Source of the DNA: Chloracidobacterium sp.
GTDB lineage: Bacteria > Acidobacteriota > Blastocatellia > Pyrinomonadales > Pyrinomonadaceae
Length of the DNA: 64,000 bases
NCBI GenBank assembly: GCA_016712045.1
Contig: JADJRV010000009.1
Span: forward strand, 62,001 to 126,000
Direction: 5' to 3'
Part shown: one piece after another, positions 9,359 through 18,208 of the stretch
How positions within the stretch are numbered: the first letter of the stretch is position 1
How the letters are laid out: each line of letters opens with the position of its first letter
Made by a program: the position numbers and the translations under genes
The notes under the pieces: model-generated
Told to the model about the DNA's origin: nothing
Seen by the model: the letters and a program-made list of their open reading frames with translations, nothing else
The model's database searches: none

Positions 9359-11647
9359 ATGCGAGAGTGCCAGATCTTCAGTTTCCGTTTTATTCCCCAT
9401 TCAATACTTCTTTGTCTGAGTATATTTCTCGTTGCCTGTGGCCATTCGACGGCGTCGTTTTTGGCAAAGGGCGAGGAATATTTGCAGAAACGTAAGTTTC
9501 ACGATGCGATGATGCAGTTCCGTTCGGCGGCCGAGTCCGACAGCGGTTCCGCTGGTGCGCATTGGGGGCTCGCACGGTCGTATGAAAATCTGGGGCAATT
9601 TAACGAGGTGCTGGACGAGCTTCGCAAAACGATCGAGCTCGACGGTACCAATCTCGAAGCCAAGGCAAAACTCGGCAGCTATTTTCTGCTGGTCCAGCCG
9701 CCGATGATCTCTGAGACCGAAAAGCTCCGTGACGAGATCCTCGCCGCCGATCCAAAATTTATTGAGGGACACATATTGACGGCGACGATCATGGCAGCAC
9801 AGGGCAAACCCGACGCCGACGTGATCGCACAGGTCAACAAAGCCATCGACCTAAACCCGCAGCGGATCGAATCGTACATCAGCCTCGAGCGTCTCTATAT
9901 GACGCGTGAAAAGGTACCTGAGGCCGAGGCGGCGATCCAGCGGGGAATTGCTGCAAACCCGACGTCGGTAGCTGGTTTGACCGAATACGGACGGTTCTTG
10001 ATGTATGCCGCACGCAACGCTGAGGCCGAAGCACAGTTTCAAAGGCAATTGCGGCTGACGGCACGAGCATCGACGCCCACGAATCCATCGCCCAGTTTTA
10101 TGTGACGAGCCGTCAGTTTGAAAAGGCTGAGGCCGCGTACAAAAATCTCGTTCAGGTTCAGGAAAACAGCCCCGAGAGCCGTCTCGAGCTTGCCGAATTT
10201 TATGCGACCACCGAGCGTAAAGACGAAGCCGTCGCCGTTCTCGAACAGATCATCGCCGATTCTCCGGATTACGTGCTAGCACGTTACCGCGTCGGCCAGA
10301 TGTACCTCGACCGCAAAGAGACCGTAAAGGTTTACGAGCAACTCGACGCTCTGCTGAAGATCAATGACGACGACACTCAGGCACTGATGCTCCGCTCGCG
10401 AGCAAAAATGCAAGACAGCAAACCTGACGAAGCGGTCAAGGATATCGAAGACGTGCTAAAACAGCAGCCGAGCAACCGCGACGCTCTGTATCTGATGGCT
10501 CAGGCCCGTCTTGCTCTGGGGCAAAACGATCAGGCAAATGCATTTATCGGCGACATCGAACGCTTTCACCCGACATTTATGAAGGTCGGTTTGTTAAAGA
10601 TCCAAGCCGCATTCTCCGCGGGTGATGCTCAGAATGCACTCAAACTTTCCAACGAGCTGATCGACAAAACAAACTCGACTCAGCCAAACGCAGATAATAC
10701 GCCGCAGATCATCTTGGATTTGAAGGTGAAAGGCATCTCGTCCCGTGGACTGGCTTATCTCGATCTCGGAAAACTCGCCGAAGCGAAACATGACCTGCAA
10801 GATGTTGTCCGCCTGACACCGCGTTCGTCGGGGGCGATGGTCAATCTGGCAAAGGTATTTATTGCCGAACGAAACGCTGCTGCCGCACTCGAACTTTACG
10901 AAAAGGCATACGCGGCGGACGCGAAAAATTTTGATGCGATAAGCGGCATCGTCAATATGGCAATCCAGATGGGCCAGACTGAAAAGGCACACGCGGATCG
11001 CAAGCTTTATCGATGCTAACGCTGGCAAAGGCGATGTTATCGCTGCACTGCGTTATCTGAATGCAACAGTATTTACCGCCGAAAAGAACAATCCGGCGGC
11101 TGAGAAAGAACTGCTGACGGCGATCGAGCTTGATGCCGATTATCTGCCGGCATATTCGGCTTACGCGAGCCTGCTGACCAGCCAAAACCGCACCGACGAA
11201 GCTCTTGCACAGTACAAGAAAGTTATCGAGAAAAAGCCCGCCGCTCAGGTTTATACGATGATCGGCATTCTCGAAGACGGCCGTGGAAATACCGCCGAGG
11301 CTGAGGCAAATTATCGCAAGGCCCTGGATATCGCACCCGATTCGGCGATCGCCGCCAACAATCTGGCGTGGCTGCTCGCCGATCATTCGGGAAATCTAGA
11401 CGAGGCGTTGCAGCTTGCAAGCGGCGCGGTCGCACGCAATCAGAACGTCGCCGAATATTACGACACGCTTGGCTGGGTCTATCTCAAAAAAGGATTGACC
11501 TCACCGGCGGTCGAACAGATGAAGAAAGCGGTCGCGCTCGAAGAGTCGAACGCTAAAAAGACGGGCACAACGCCAAAACCGGACTATCGCAATCGTTTGG
11601 CTCAGGCAATGGCTAAGGCCGGCGGTAAACCGGCGGCGAGCGTTTAG
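9359..11647 (+). CDS. PrsT-like TPR lipoprotein of the exosortase/EPS locus (two frameshifts)
   Basis: Resembles the PEP-CTERM-system TPR-repeat lipoproteins that sit at the head of XrtA-type exopolysaccharide loci. It starts with a lipoprotein signal (LCLSIFLVACG; acylated Cys about residue 27) and continues as TPRs (SAGAHWGLARSYENLGQFNE, NIAANPTS-type units). The frame slips twice: near 10041 one A is missing (restored reading QFQKAIAADGTSIDAHESIA) and near 10991-10996 the frame shifts again (restored SFIDANAGKGDVIAALRYLN). The repaired protein of about 760 residues ends with a TPR array and AMAKAGGKPAASV. The ATG at 9359 has no obvious SD. Probably anchored in the outer membrane facing the periplasm, organising polymer or protein export. 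Confidence 0.8.
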
Positions 11648-11657
11648 AGGACAGAAA

Positions 11658-11843
11658 ATGATGCTCGGATTTGTTGAAATTTTTGATCTCGCGGCGTTAG
11701 AAACGCTGTTTGTGGGTATTCCCGAATCGGTCGGACTGCTTGTATTCGGGATCGGTTTGGTTGGCGTGGTGGTGCTGATACGCCGGTTCATGGGACGTGG
11801 CGAGACACGAAACCCGGACGAAAAGTTAGGAAGAAAGGCGTAG
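11658..11843 (+). CDS. 61-residue protein with PEP-CTERM-like sorting tail
   Basis: Not a recognised family, but the architecture is that of an exosortase substrate. Residues 21-24 are IPES, a variant of the V-P-E-P box, followed at once by a hydrophobic span (VGLLVFGIGLVGVVVLI, 25-41) and a basic stop (RR at 42-43, R47). Only about 20 residues precede the box, with no separate signal peptide, and 14 hydrophilic residues follow the basic stop, whereas classic PEP-CTERM tails end there. RBS AGGACAG precedes ATGATG. It sits 10 nt after the TPR lipoprotein and 31 nt before the Wzz gene, inside the EPS operon where XrtA loci usually encode their conserved substrate. Alternative: a small membrane protein unrelated to sorting. 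Confidence 0.65.
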   Translation: MMLGFVEIFDLAALETLFVGIPESVGLLVFGIGLVGVVVLIRRFMGRGETRNPDEKLGRKA

Positions 11844-11874
11844 TTAACAGTTTGTAGATAAGGAATCTAAGACG

Positions 11875-13533
11875 ATGAGCGTTGAATTTAGACAAAGAAA
11901 ACCGGGTGAATTGTTTGGCATACTCAAACGCCAGAAATGGCTGATCATTTTGCCGATACTTACGCTGACGGCGGCGATCGGCTACGTCGTTTATCGCCTG
12001 CCGAGCATTTACGAGTCAACATCGCTATTGACCGTCAAACCGCCGACCATCTCGCAGAATCTTGTCCAATCGCTGTCGACTGAGGACCTCTCGCAGCGTC
12101 TCTCGACGATCAATTCAGAAGTTTTGAGCCGATCGTCGCTCGAACCCATGGTTCAGAAATACGATCTCTACAAATCTGAGCGTGCATCGGGAATGCCGAT
12201 GGAACTAGTCATCGACAAGATGTACAAAAACATCAAGATCGAGCCCGAAGAGGGCGGTGACCAAAAGGTCGCAGCGTTTCGCATCCGCTATCGTGATCGC
12301 GATCCGCAGGCCGCTCGAAATGTAACGGCAGAGCTTGCCAGCAAATACGTCAATGCTCAGGTCAAACAATCGACAGAGATCGCGGAATCGACCAACGAGT
12401 TATTTGACAAGCAGATGCAAGAGAAAAAGGCCGCTCTCGACGACCTCGAAAAGCAACGTCTCGACATCATGATGGCAAATGTTGCCACTTTGCCCGAATC
12501 GGAGCAGGGTTTGGTCGCACAGCTGCAGGGACTGCGTTCGCGTGACGATACGATCAGCAAGGAAAAAGAAATGCTGATGAACGAAAAAGGCCGTCTTAGC
12601 GATGCGATAGCAGCGAACAACCGCCAAATGCGTCTGATCGAAGATTTTGGCGAGAAAGAAACCCAGAGCAGTGCCCGCTCGGCTTCGCAGATCGAGGACA
12701 CACCGGCCTATGGCGAATTGATGAAACGCCGTGCCGAGCTCGCGTCACAACTCGACAATCTGCTGAAAGTTTATAAAGAAAAGCATCCGGCGGTCGTTGC
12801 CAAACAGAGCGAGATCGCCCGCGTCAATGACGAGTTTGAAAACCTGAGAAAGAGCGCTGACAAACGCGTTCAAAACGCCACGCAATCGAGCGGCGTTAAG
12901 GTGCAGATGCAGCGTAAACAGCTCGAATCTGAGAACGAACGCATTCAGTCGCAGATCGGCCAGATCGAACAGCAGCTTGGACAAAAAGATGTCGAGCGTC
13001 AGCAAAACGCCGGACAGATCTCGGCACTTGAGGCTCGTATCAATACGATCCCTAACGTCAAAGTTGCTCTTGAGGGCATCAATCAGCGTTACCAGTCGGC
13101 AAAGCTGACCTACGACGAGATCGTCAAGAAAAAGAACGACGCCGGGATCATCGTCGGTGTCGAGACCAGCTCACAGGGCGAAACCATCCGTGTGCAGGAT
13201 CCGGCAAATGTGCCGCAGTCACCGGTCGCACCAAAGCGTTTTATGTTGACGATGGTCGGTACAGGCATCGGGTTATTTATCGGATTGCTGATGGCGGCAT
13301 TTTTTGAAATACCGCGTCTGTTTAAGATCCAAAACATCGAGGACATCAAACATTACACCGGATTGCCGGTGCTGGCATCGGTGCCGCCGCTGCTATCTGC
13401 GGGCGAAAAGACCTGGATCAAGCGTTCGCATTGGTTAAAACTTGCTGCGGGACTGGCGGCCGCGATCGGCATTATTCCACTGATCGTCATGCTCCTGCAG
13501 GTGACACGCATTTTTGACAGATTGGTCTCATAA
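11875..13533 (+). CDS. Polysaccharide chain-length determinant (Wzz/GumC type, PEP-CTERM locus)
   Basis: Inner-membrane co-polymerase that sets exopolysaccharide chain length and meets the outer-membrane exporter. The 552-residue protein has a first membrane span at about 22-40, the Wzz N-terminal domain, a long coiled coil (about 165-400, rich in Lys/Glu/Gln heptads), a second span near 450-467 and, unusually, a third hydrophobic segment close to the C-terminus (LAAGLAAAIGIIPLIVMLLQ). The Pro-rich PANVPQSPVAPKR before the second span is typical of the family. It lacks a kinase domain; the BY-kinase is encoded separately two genes downstream. Extended coiled-coil length fits the PEP-CTERM-locus subfamily. 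Confidence 0.88.
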   Translation: MSVEFRQRKPGELFGILKRQKWLIILPILTLTAAIGYVVYRLPSIYESTSLLTVKPPTISQNLVQSLSTEDLSQRLSTINSEVLSRSSLEPMVQKYDLYKSERASGMPMELVIDKMYKNIKIEPEEGGDQKVAAFRIRYRDRDPQAARNVTAELASKYVNAQVKQSTEIAESTNELFDKQMQEKKAALDDLEKQRLDIMMANVATLPESEQGLVAQLQGLRSRDDTISKEKEMLMNEKGRLSDAIAANNRQMRLIEDFGEKETQSSARSASQIEDTPAYGELMKRRAELASQLDNLLKVYKEKHPAVVAKQSEIARVNDEFENLRKSADKRVQNATQSSGVKVQMQRKQLESENERIQSQIGQIEQQLGQKDVERQQNAGQISALEARINTIPNVKVALEGINQRYQSAKLTYDEIVKKKNDAGIIVGVETSSQGETIRVQDPANVPQSPVAPKRFMLTMVGTGIGLFIGLLMAAFFEIPRLFKIQNIEDIKHYTGLPVLASVPPLLSAGEKTWIKRSHWLKLAAGLAAAIGIIPLIVMLLQVTRIFDRLVS

Positions 13534-13549
13534 CAGGGATCAGGGGGGA

Positions 13550-13582
13550 ATTTGAAATTTGAAATTAATAATTTGAGATTTC
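13550..13582 (+). repeat. Short tandem words GAAATTTGAAATT upstream of the ATPase gene
   Basis: AATTTGAAATTTGAAATTAA and AATTTGAGATTT lie between the Wzz gene and the ATPase gene. The same style of repeat (AATTCGAAATTCGAAATTCG) occurs at 59207-59240 before tRNA-Arg. One of several word-like intergenic repeat families in this window. Confidence 0.4.
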
Positions 13583-13598
13583 AGAAGAGGTTGAAGTT

Positions 13599-14762
13599 AT
13601 GTATAAAGAATTTTTCGGATTAGACGACACACCATTTACATTGACGCCGGACCCGCGATTTATCGTGTTTACGCCGAGCTACAATGAGGTTCTCGCAAGC
13701 CTGTATTACGGGCTCGAGAACGCCAAAGGGCTCATCGTCCTAACCGGTGAGGTCGGCACCGGTAAGACCACAGCGCTTCGCTGGATCTTGCGTCGGCTCG
13801 ACGCGAGCGTGCTCGCAGCGTATGTCTTTAACCCGCGTTTGTCGATCGACGAATTCTATCACCACGTCACGCAGATGCTCGGCATCAAGGACTGGTCGAA
13901 CAAGAGCGAACTGCTCACGATCATGGGCAAGGTGCTCGAGGAACGCCATCGCCGCGGGCTTCGCACGGTGATCATCATCGACGAGGCTCATGAGCTGTCT
14001 GATTTTGTGCTCGAAGAGATCCGCTTGCTGCTCAATTTTGAATCGGACAACGCAAAGCACCTTCAGATCGTGTTGACCGGCCAGCCGGAGCTTCGCGACA
14101 AGCTTAACCAGCAAAATTTGCGTCAGCTCAAACAGCGTGTCGCTCTGCGATGCAATATGCACGCATTTCCGAGCGTTGAGGAAGTTGACCGATACATCAC
14201 CGAGCGTATGATGATCGCCGGTTCGAGCCAGCCAAATGTGTTTACGCCCGGAGCGGTCGATCTGATCTTTCAGTGTTCAGAGGGCATTCCGCGAAATATC
14301 AACAATATCTGCGACAACGCGATGCTCGCCGCCTATTCGGCCGGCGAACAGCTTATCGGCCGTCAGGTGATCGAAGAGGTCGCCGACAATCTCGACATGC
14401 TGCCGAGACACGACGCGGTCAACGCCGCCGAGGCTTCGCTGGATGTGGTGGACGGACGTGTACTACGTGCCGGAACCCGCGAAGACCTATGGGAAGGCAA
14501 GGAGCGGACCGAAGCAGTGAAGCCGCGTGTATTTGCACAGGAGCTTGAGCACACCAACGGTCACACCAACGGAAATGGCAATGGTAATGGCAATGGCAAT
14601 GGCAATGGACACAGCAATGGCAACGGCCATTCGAACGACCATGCCAACGGGAACGGAAATGGTAACGGAAATGGCCATGCAAAACCTGTGTCGGCGTTTG
14701 AAGATATGGATGACATTCATCTTGAAATAGATGATGTCGTCGGAGCATTTAGAAAGTTTTAG
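13599..14762 (+). CDS. ExeA-like AAA ATPase of the exosortase/EPS locus, Asn-Gly-rich tail
   Basis: Matches the XrtA-associated ATPase family (general secretion ExeA-like AAA). N-terminal FFGLDDTPFTLTPDPRF is the family opening; Walker A is GEVGTGKTT (50-58), Walker B VIIIDEAHEL (124-133), with TGQPELRDKL sensor region at 160-169. After the winged region the last 85 residues are poorly conserved and contain a run of Asn-Gly dipeptides with interspersed His (319-361), then an acidic end (DDIHLEIDDVVGAFRKF). The RBS GAGG is 10 nt upstream. It lies between the Wzz and BY-kinase genes, the standard place in PEP-CTERM EPS loci; the role in export energisation is inferred. Confidence 0.88.
   Translation: MYKEFFGLDDTPFTLTPDPRFIVFTPSYNEVLASLYYGLENAKGLIVLTGEVGTGKTTALRWILRRLDASVLAAYVFNPRLSIDEFYHHVTQMLGIKDWSNKSELLTIMGKVLEERHRRGLRTVIIIDEAHELSDFVLEEIRLLLNFESDNAKHLQIVLTGQPELRDKLNQQNLRQLKQRVALRCNMHAFPSVEEVDRYITERMMIAGSSQPNVFTPGAVDLIFQCSEGIPRNINNICDNAMLAAYSAGEQLIGRQVIEEVADNLDMLPRHDAVNAAEASLDVVDGRVLRAGTREDLWEGKERTEAVKPRVFAQELEHTNGHTNGNGNGNGNGNGNGHSNGNGHSNDHANGNGNGNGNGHAKPVSAFEDMDDIHLEIDDVVGAFRKF
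14553..14681 (+). repeat. Hexanucleotide (GGCAAT/GGTAAT) repeat coding Asn-Gly tail
   Basis: Near-perfect tandem six-base units such as GGCAATGGTAATGGCAAT code for the Asn-Gly run of the ATPase. Two blocks are separated by AGCAATGGC and CATTCGAAC units. Such arrays change length by slippage in whole dipeptides, so the frame is kept. Confidence 0.8.
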
Positions 14763-14820
14763 TTAGAAAACGGGCCGGTATGCCACCGCCCGAGTTAGAG
14801 GAAACGGAGCGATCAAAAAA

Positions 14821-15834
14821 ATGAGTATTTTGAAAGCAATGCAAAAGAAGCGTACCGAGGATCCGAACGGCAGCATACAGCAGTCGTCGGACAGGATAGT
14901 CCAGTTTGACCGGACAGCGCGGCGGACAAATATGCCGCCCGACCTGTTGGCAACGGATTTGAAGATCGGTAACCCAGGTTCGGCGTTCATAGGGCAGCCG
15001 GATTCTATGAACGGGACGGCACTCCCTGATCTAGGATCGGATTTTACTGCCGGGGCAAAATTGAACGCCGAAAGCTCAACGCGTGTCGTATCGCGCAATC
15101 TACCTGACTTTGTCAGTTGGACTGTCGATCCGACACGCGTTGAGCCACGTCTTGTTGCAATAACGAATCCTAATTCGAACTATTGCGAAGAGTATCGCAG
15201 CCTCCGTACTCACGTTTTGCATAAGAGCCAGCGGCAAAAGCTGCAATCGATCGTGGTCGCCAGCACCAACCCCAGCGAAGGTAAATCCGTGACGGCACTA
15301 AACCTGTCGTGGATGCTAGCCCAGACCGACGGTGTCAAATGTCTGATCATCGACAGCGATCTGCGTATGCCGAGCCTAGCGGATTATCTCGGTATCGAGA
15401 CCGACTGTGGGCTTTCACACGTGCTATCGGGAACTGCCACTCTGGCCGAATCTATCGTCAAACTCGAACCTGCGGGTCTCTACATCATGCCCGCTGGCGA
15501 CGCCCGACAGGATGTTGCCGACCTCATTTCTGGGCCGAGATTCAAAGAGATATTGCGTGAGGCTCGTGAGATGTTTGATTACATCATCGTCGATGCACCG
15601 CCGCTCGGTATTTTTACCGATGCGACCGTCCTTATCAATCAGGCCGACAGCGCCATCATCGTCGTCAGAGCAAACCGCACGCGTTACAGCGTCGTTGACC
15701 GGATACTCGAACCGCTGCCAAAGGATCGCATCCTCGGCGTCGTACTCAACCAAAGCGACGACGTGATGGAAGAGACGCATTACAACTACGGCTATTACAA
15801 CTACAAACGCTTAGGTGAAAGTCCAACTCCGTAA
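14821..15834 (+). CDS. BY-type tyrosine kinase (CpsD/Wzc kinase domain), PEP-CTERM locus
   Basis: Cytoplasmic bacterial tyrosine autokinase that works with the separate Wzz-like membrane protein to control polymer length. In 337 residues: Walker A STNPSEGKSV (148-157), Walker A' CLIIDSDLR (174-182), Walker B YIIVDAP (254-260), and a C-terminal tyrosine cluster YNYGYYNYKR (321-330) that is the expected autophosphorylation site. The usual EEYRSLRT motif is at 123-130. The first 100 residues are variable and probably disordered. It follows the ATPase gene by 58 nt and precedes the sugar transferase. Confidence 0.9.
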   Translation: MSILKAMQKKRTEDPNGSIQQSSDRIVQFDRTARRTNMPPDLLATDLKIGNPGSAFIGQPDSMNGTALPDLGSDFTAGAKLNAESSTRVVSRNLPDFVSWTVDPTRVEPRLVAITNPNSNYCEEYRSLRTHVLHKSQRQKLQSIVVASTNPSEGKSVTALNLSWMLAQTDGVKCLIIDSDLRMPSLADYLGIETDCGLSHVLSGTATLAESIVKLEPAGLYIMPAGDARQDVADLISGPRFKEILREAREMFDYIIVDAPPLGIFTDATVLINQADSAIIVVRANRTRYSVVDRILEPLPKDRILGVVLNQSDDVMEETHYNYGYYNYKRLGESPTP

Positions 15835-15895
15835 GCGAATGAGTTTTGGCCCTAGCTTACCGCCCTAAGCCCGGCCGATTTCGACAGGAATTACA

Positions 15896-17284
15896 ATGAG
15901 TGCTACACGGTTCAGTCCGAGAATATTTTGGTTAATATTGGCAGATGCCGCCATTTTGTATGGTGGCGTGATACTGGCAATGTACCTGCGTCTCGGGCTT
16001 TCCGGTTCCGAAAATGAGCTAAATGCCAAGAATGGCTGGTTCAAGATCGGACTCGCCTCCGCCGTCTGTATCCTTATCCTTTATTTCTACGATCTTTACG
16101 ATTACGTCGTGATGACTAACCGCCGCGAGCTGCTGTTAAGGCTCGTGCAGGCGTTGGGAATTGCGTGGGTATTGCTCGCACTGCTTTTCTACTTTGTTCC
16201 GCCGCTGATGATCGGACGCGGAGTGTCGGTTATCTCAGTGCCGCTTGTGCTTAGCTTGCTGCTTGGTTGGAGGATCAGCATCCACCTGCTTACGGGACAT
16301 CCGGAGATCGGTGAAAAAATACTCGTCGTCGGCACCGGTCAAACCGCACTCGATACGGCTGAGGCCGTGTGGGAACGCCGCGACGCCGGCTATCGCATTG
16401 CCGGATTTATCTCTGAGAACGGTGCAAAGCCGATGGACAAGCTTGGCCGATCGATCATTCTAGGCAAAGGGCCGGATCTCGAAGATGTTATCCGAAATGA
16501 AAAGATCGACCGCGTCGTGATCGCTGTTCGCGAACGCCGGGGTGCTTTTCCGACGGAGGCTTTGCTCAGGATGAGCCTTGCGGGTGATGTTTCGATTGAG
16601 GAATGCACATCGTTTTTCGAACGCATCACGGGAAAGGTGCACGTCGATATGCTGCGTCCGTCGTGGCTGATATTTGCGGGCCGCCGCCGTGATTCGCCGG
16701 TAAAGCTGGTCGTTCGCGAAATGTTTCACCGCGTCCTGGCTCTGATCGGGCTGGTTGTTTCACTACCTTTCGCGATACTGACGGCGATACTTATCAAGCT
16801 CGAGTCTCGCGGGCCGATCTTTTACAAACAAGAACGCGTTGGTAAAAATGGCAAGATCTTTAACGTCATCAAATTTCGCTCGATGAAAACGGACGCCGAG
16901 GCTGACGGAACGCCACAATGGGCGGTTTCGGGCGATGCCCGCGTCACCCGCATCGGCAAGGTCATACGCAAGCTGCGCATCGACGAAGTGCCGCAGTTTT
17001 GGAATATTTTGAAAGGCGAGATGAATTTCGTCGGTCCGCGTCCCGAGCGGCCGCATTTTGTAAAACAGCTTGCGACCGAGATCTCGTACTACGAACACCG
17101 TCATCTGGTCGCTCCTGGACTGACCGGCTGGGCACAGATCAAATATCCTTATGGAGCCTCGGTCAGCGACGCGATACAAAAACTGCAATACGACCTGTAT
17201 TACATCAAAAACCAGAGCCTGACGCTTGATATGGTGATCGTATTTGAGACGGTCAAGACGGTTTTGTTTGGCAAAGGCAGATAA
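15896..17284 (+). CDS. Initiating sugar transferase (polyprenyl-phosphate hexose phosphotransferase)
   Basis: Transfers the first sugar-1-phosphate to undecaprenyl phosphate, starting exopolysaccharide assembly. The 462-residue protein has four N-terminal membrane segments, a CoA-binding-like Rossmann region (KILVVGTGQTALDTAEAVWE), a fifth reentrant helix (VLALIGLVVSLPFAILTAIL) and the conserved catalytic domain: FYKQERVGKNGKIFNVIKFR, SMKTDAEA, TRIGKVIRKLRIDEVPQFWN, ILKGEMNFVGPRPERP and GLTGWAQI. This is the layout of the PEP-CTERM-associated EpsB/WcaJ-type subfamily. No further glycosyltransferase is found in the operon. Confidence 0.92.
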   Translation: MSATRFSPRIFWLILADAAILYGGVILAMYLRLGLSGSENELNAKNGWFKIGLASAVCILILYFYDLYDYVVMTNRRELLLRLVQALGIAWVLLALLFYFVPPLMIGRGVSVISVPLVLSLLLGWRISIHLLTGHPEIGEKILVVGTGQTALDTAEAVWERRDAGYRIAGFISENGAKPMDKLGRSIILGKGPDLEDVIRNEKIDRVVIAVRERRGAFPTEALLRMSLAGDVSIEECTSFFERITGKVHVDMLRPSWLIFAGRRRDSPVKLVVREMFHRVLALIGLVVSLPFAILTAILIKLESRGPIFYKQERVGKNGKIFNVIKFRSMKTDAEADGTPQWAVSGDARVTRIGKVIRKLRIDEVPQFWNILKGEMNFVGPRPERPHFVKQLATEISYYEHRHLVAPGLTGWAQIKYPYGASVSDAIQKLQYDLYYIKNQSLTLDMVIVFETVKTVLFGKGR

Positions 17285-17352
17285 TTTTTTAGGGAAAGAA
17301 AAACTGGATTGAACCCGGTAATAGACATTTAATTAGGCACGAGGAAGTTGTT

Positions 17353-18159
17353 ATGAAAGCTATTTTAACGTTCAAAAATCTTACAGTTGCCGCTCTCGGC
17401 ATGATCGTTTTGACGGCCGCAGGGCTTGCCCAGTCGGTGGATCCGGGGAAAAAAGACGCTAAGAAAGACGGCAAAAAGCCGGTCGCGGTCGTTCCGATCG
17501 CTGCACCGACCGTTACAGACGGCACCGCTACGGACGATCAGAAAACACCCGAGGCAGAGGCGATATTACCTTATTACGACAACTATCTGCGCGAATACCG
17601 CCTAGGACCGTCAGATCAGATCTCGGTCGAGGTATTTGGTCAGTGCCCGGACTATTGCAAAACCGGCATCACGATACCGCCCAATGCACGAATATCGTAT
17701 CCGCTGGTCCGGGAAGGCATCCTCGTCGCCGGTAAAACGGTCGAGCAGATCGCTGCTGAGATCACCAAAAAGCTTGACGAATTTATCATCGACCCCAAAG
17801 TGACGGTCACGCTCGACAAGGCCAACGCCACGCGTTACAGCGTTATGGGCAATGTCGCCACTCCCGGCGTCCGCGTGATGGACCGCAAAGTCAGCGTCTA
17901 CGAAGCCGTGCTTGAGGCCGGCGGAGTCACAAAAAATGGCGATAGCAAAAAGATCGCACTAGTCTCATACGGCAAAGACGGGCGGCTCGCACGCCGTATC
18001 ATCAATCTGGCAGAGATCGAAGCAGGCAAGGCAGATATGGTCTACTTGAGCCCGGGTGATCAGGTTTTTGTGGCGGGTAAAGGATTTAGCATCGCAAAGG
18101 CGTTCGACATAATGCTCAAGGTGAGCAGTCTGAGATATATGGTCGGAACCCCGTTTTAA
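17353..18159 (+). CDS. Polysaccharide export protein (Wza-like, SLBB)
   Basis: Periplasmic/outer-membrane export component of the exopolysaccharide machine. The 268-residue protein has a signal peptide (LTVAALGMIVLTAAGLAQS), a Lys/Pro-rich stretch, then the Poly_export domain (YRLGPSDQISVEVFGQCPDY; LVREGILVAGKTVEQIAAEI; DPKVTVTLDKA) and an SLBB segment (RYSVMGNVATPGVRVMDRKV; YEAVLEAGGVTKNGDSKKIA). No lipobox Cys is present at the signal cleavage site, unlike classical Wza. Two extra Cys in GQCPDYCK are unusual. Transcribed with the upstream sugar transferase (68 nt gap). Confidence 0.88.
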   Translation: MKAILTFKNLTVAALGMIVLTAAGLAQSVDPGKKDAKKDGKKPVAVVPIAAPTVTDGTATDDQKTPEAEAILPYYDNYLREYRLGPSDQISVEVFGQCPDYCKTGITIPPNARISYPLVREGILVAGKTVEQIAAEITKKLDEFIIDPKVTVTLDKANATRYSVMGNVATPGVRVMDRKVSVYEAVLEAGGVTKNGDSKKIALVSYGKDGRLARRIINLAEIEAGKADMVYLSPGDQVFVAGKGFSIAKAFDIMLKVSSLRYMVGTPF

Positions 18160-18163
18160 GAAG

Positions 18164-18196
18164 TGGTGAGTGACAGGTGACAAGTGACGAGTGAGA
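18164..18196 (+). repeat. GTGACAAGTGA-type word repeat between two EPS genes
   Basis: GGTGAGTGACAGGTGACAAG followed by TGACGAGTGAG is a run of GTGA(C/G) words immediately after the Wza-like stop. A GTG inside it could act as an upstream start for the next gene, but the ATG at 18209 fits the signal peptide better. Confidence 0.45.
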
Positions 18197-18208
18197 ACCG
18201 GATCGGTT

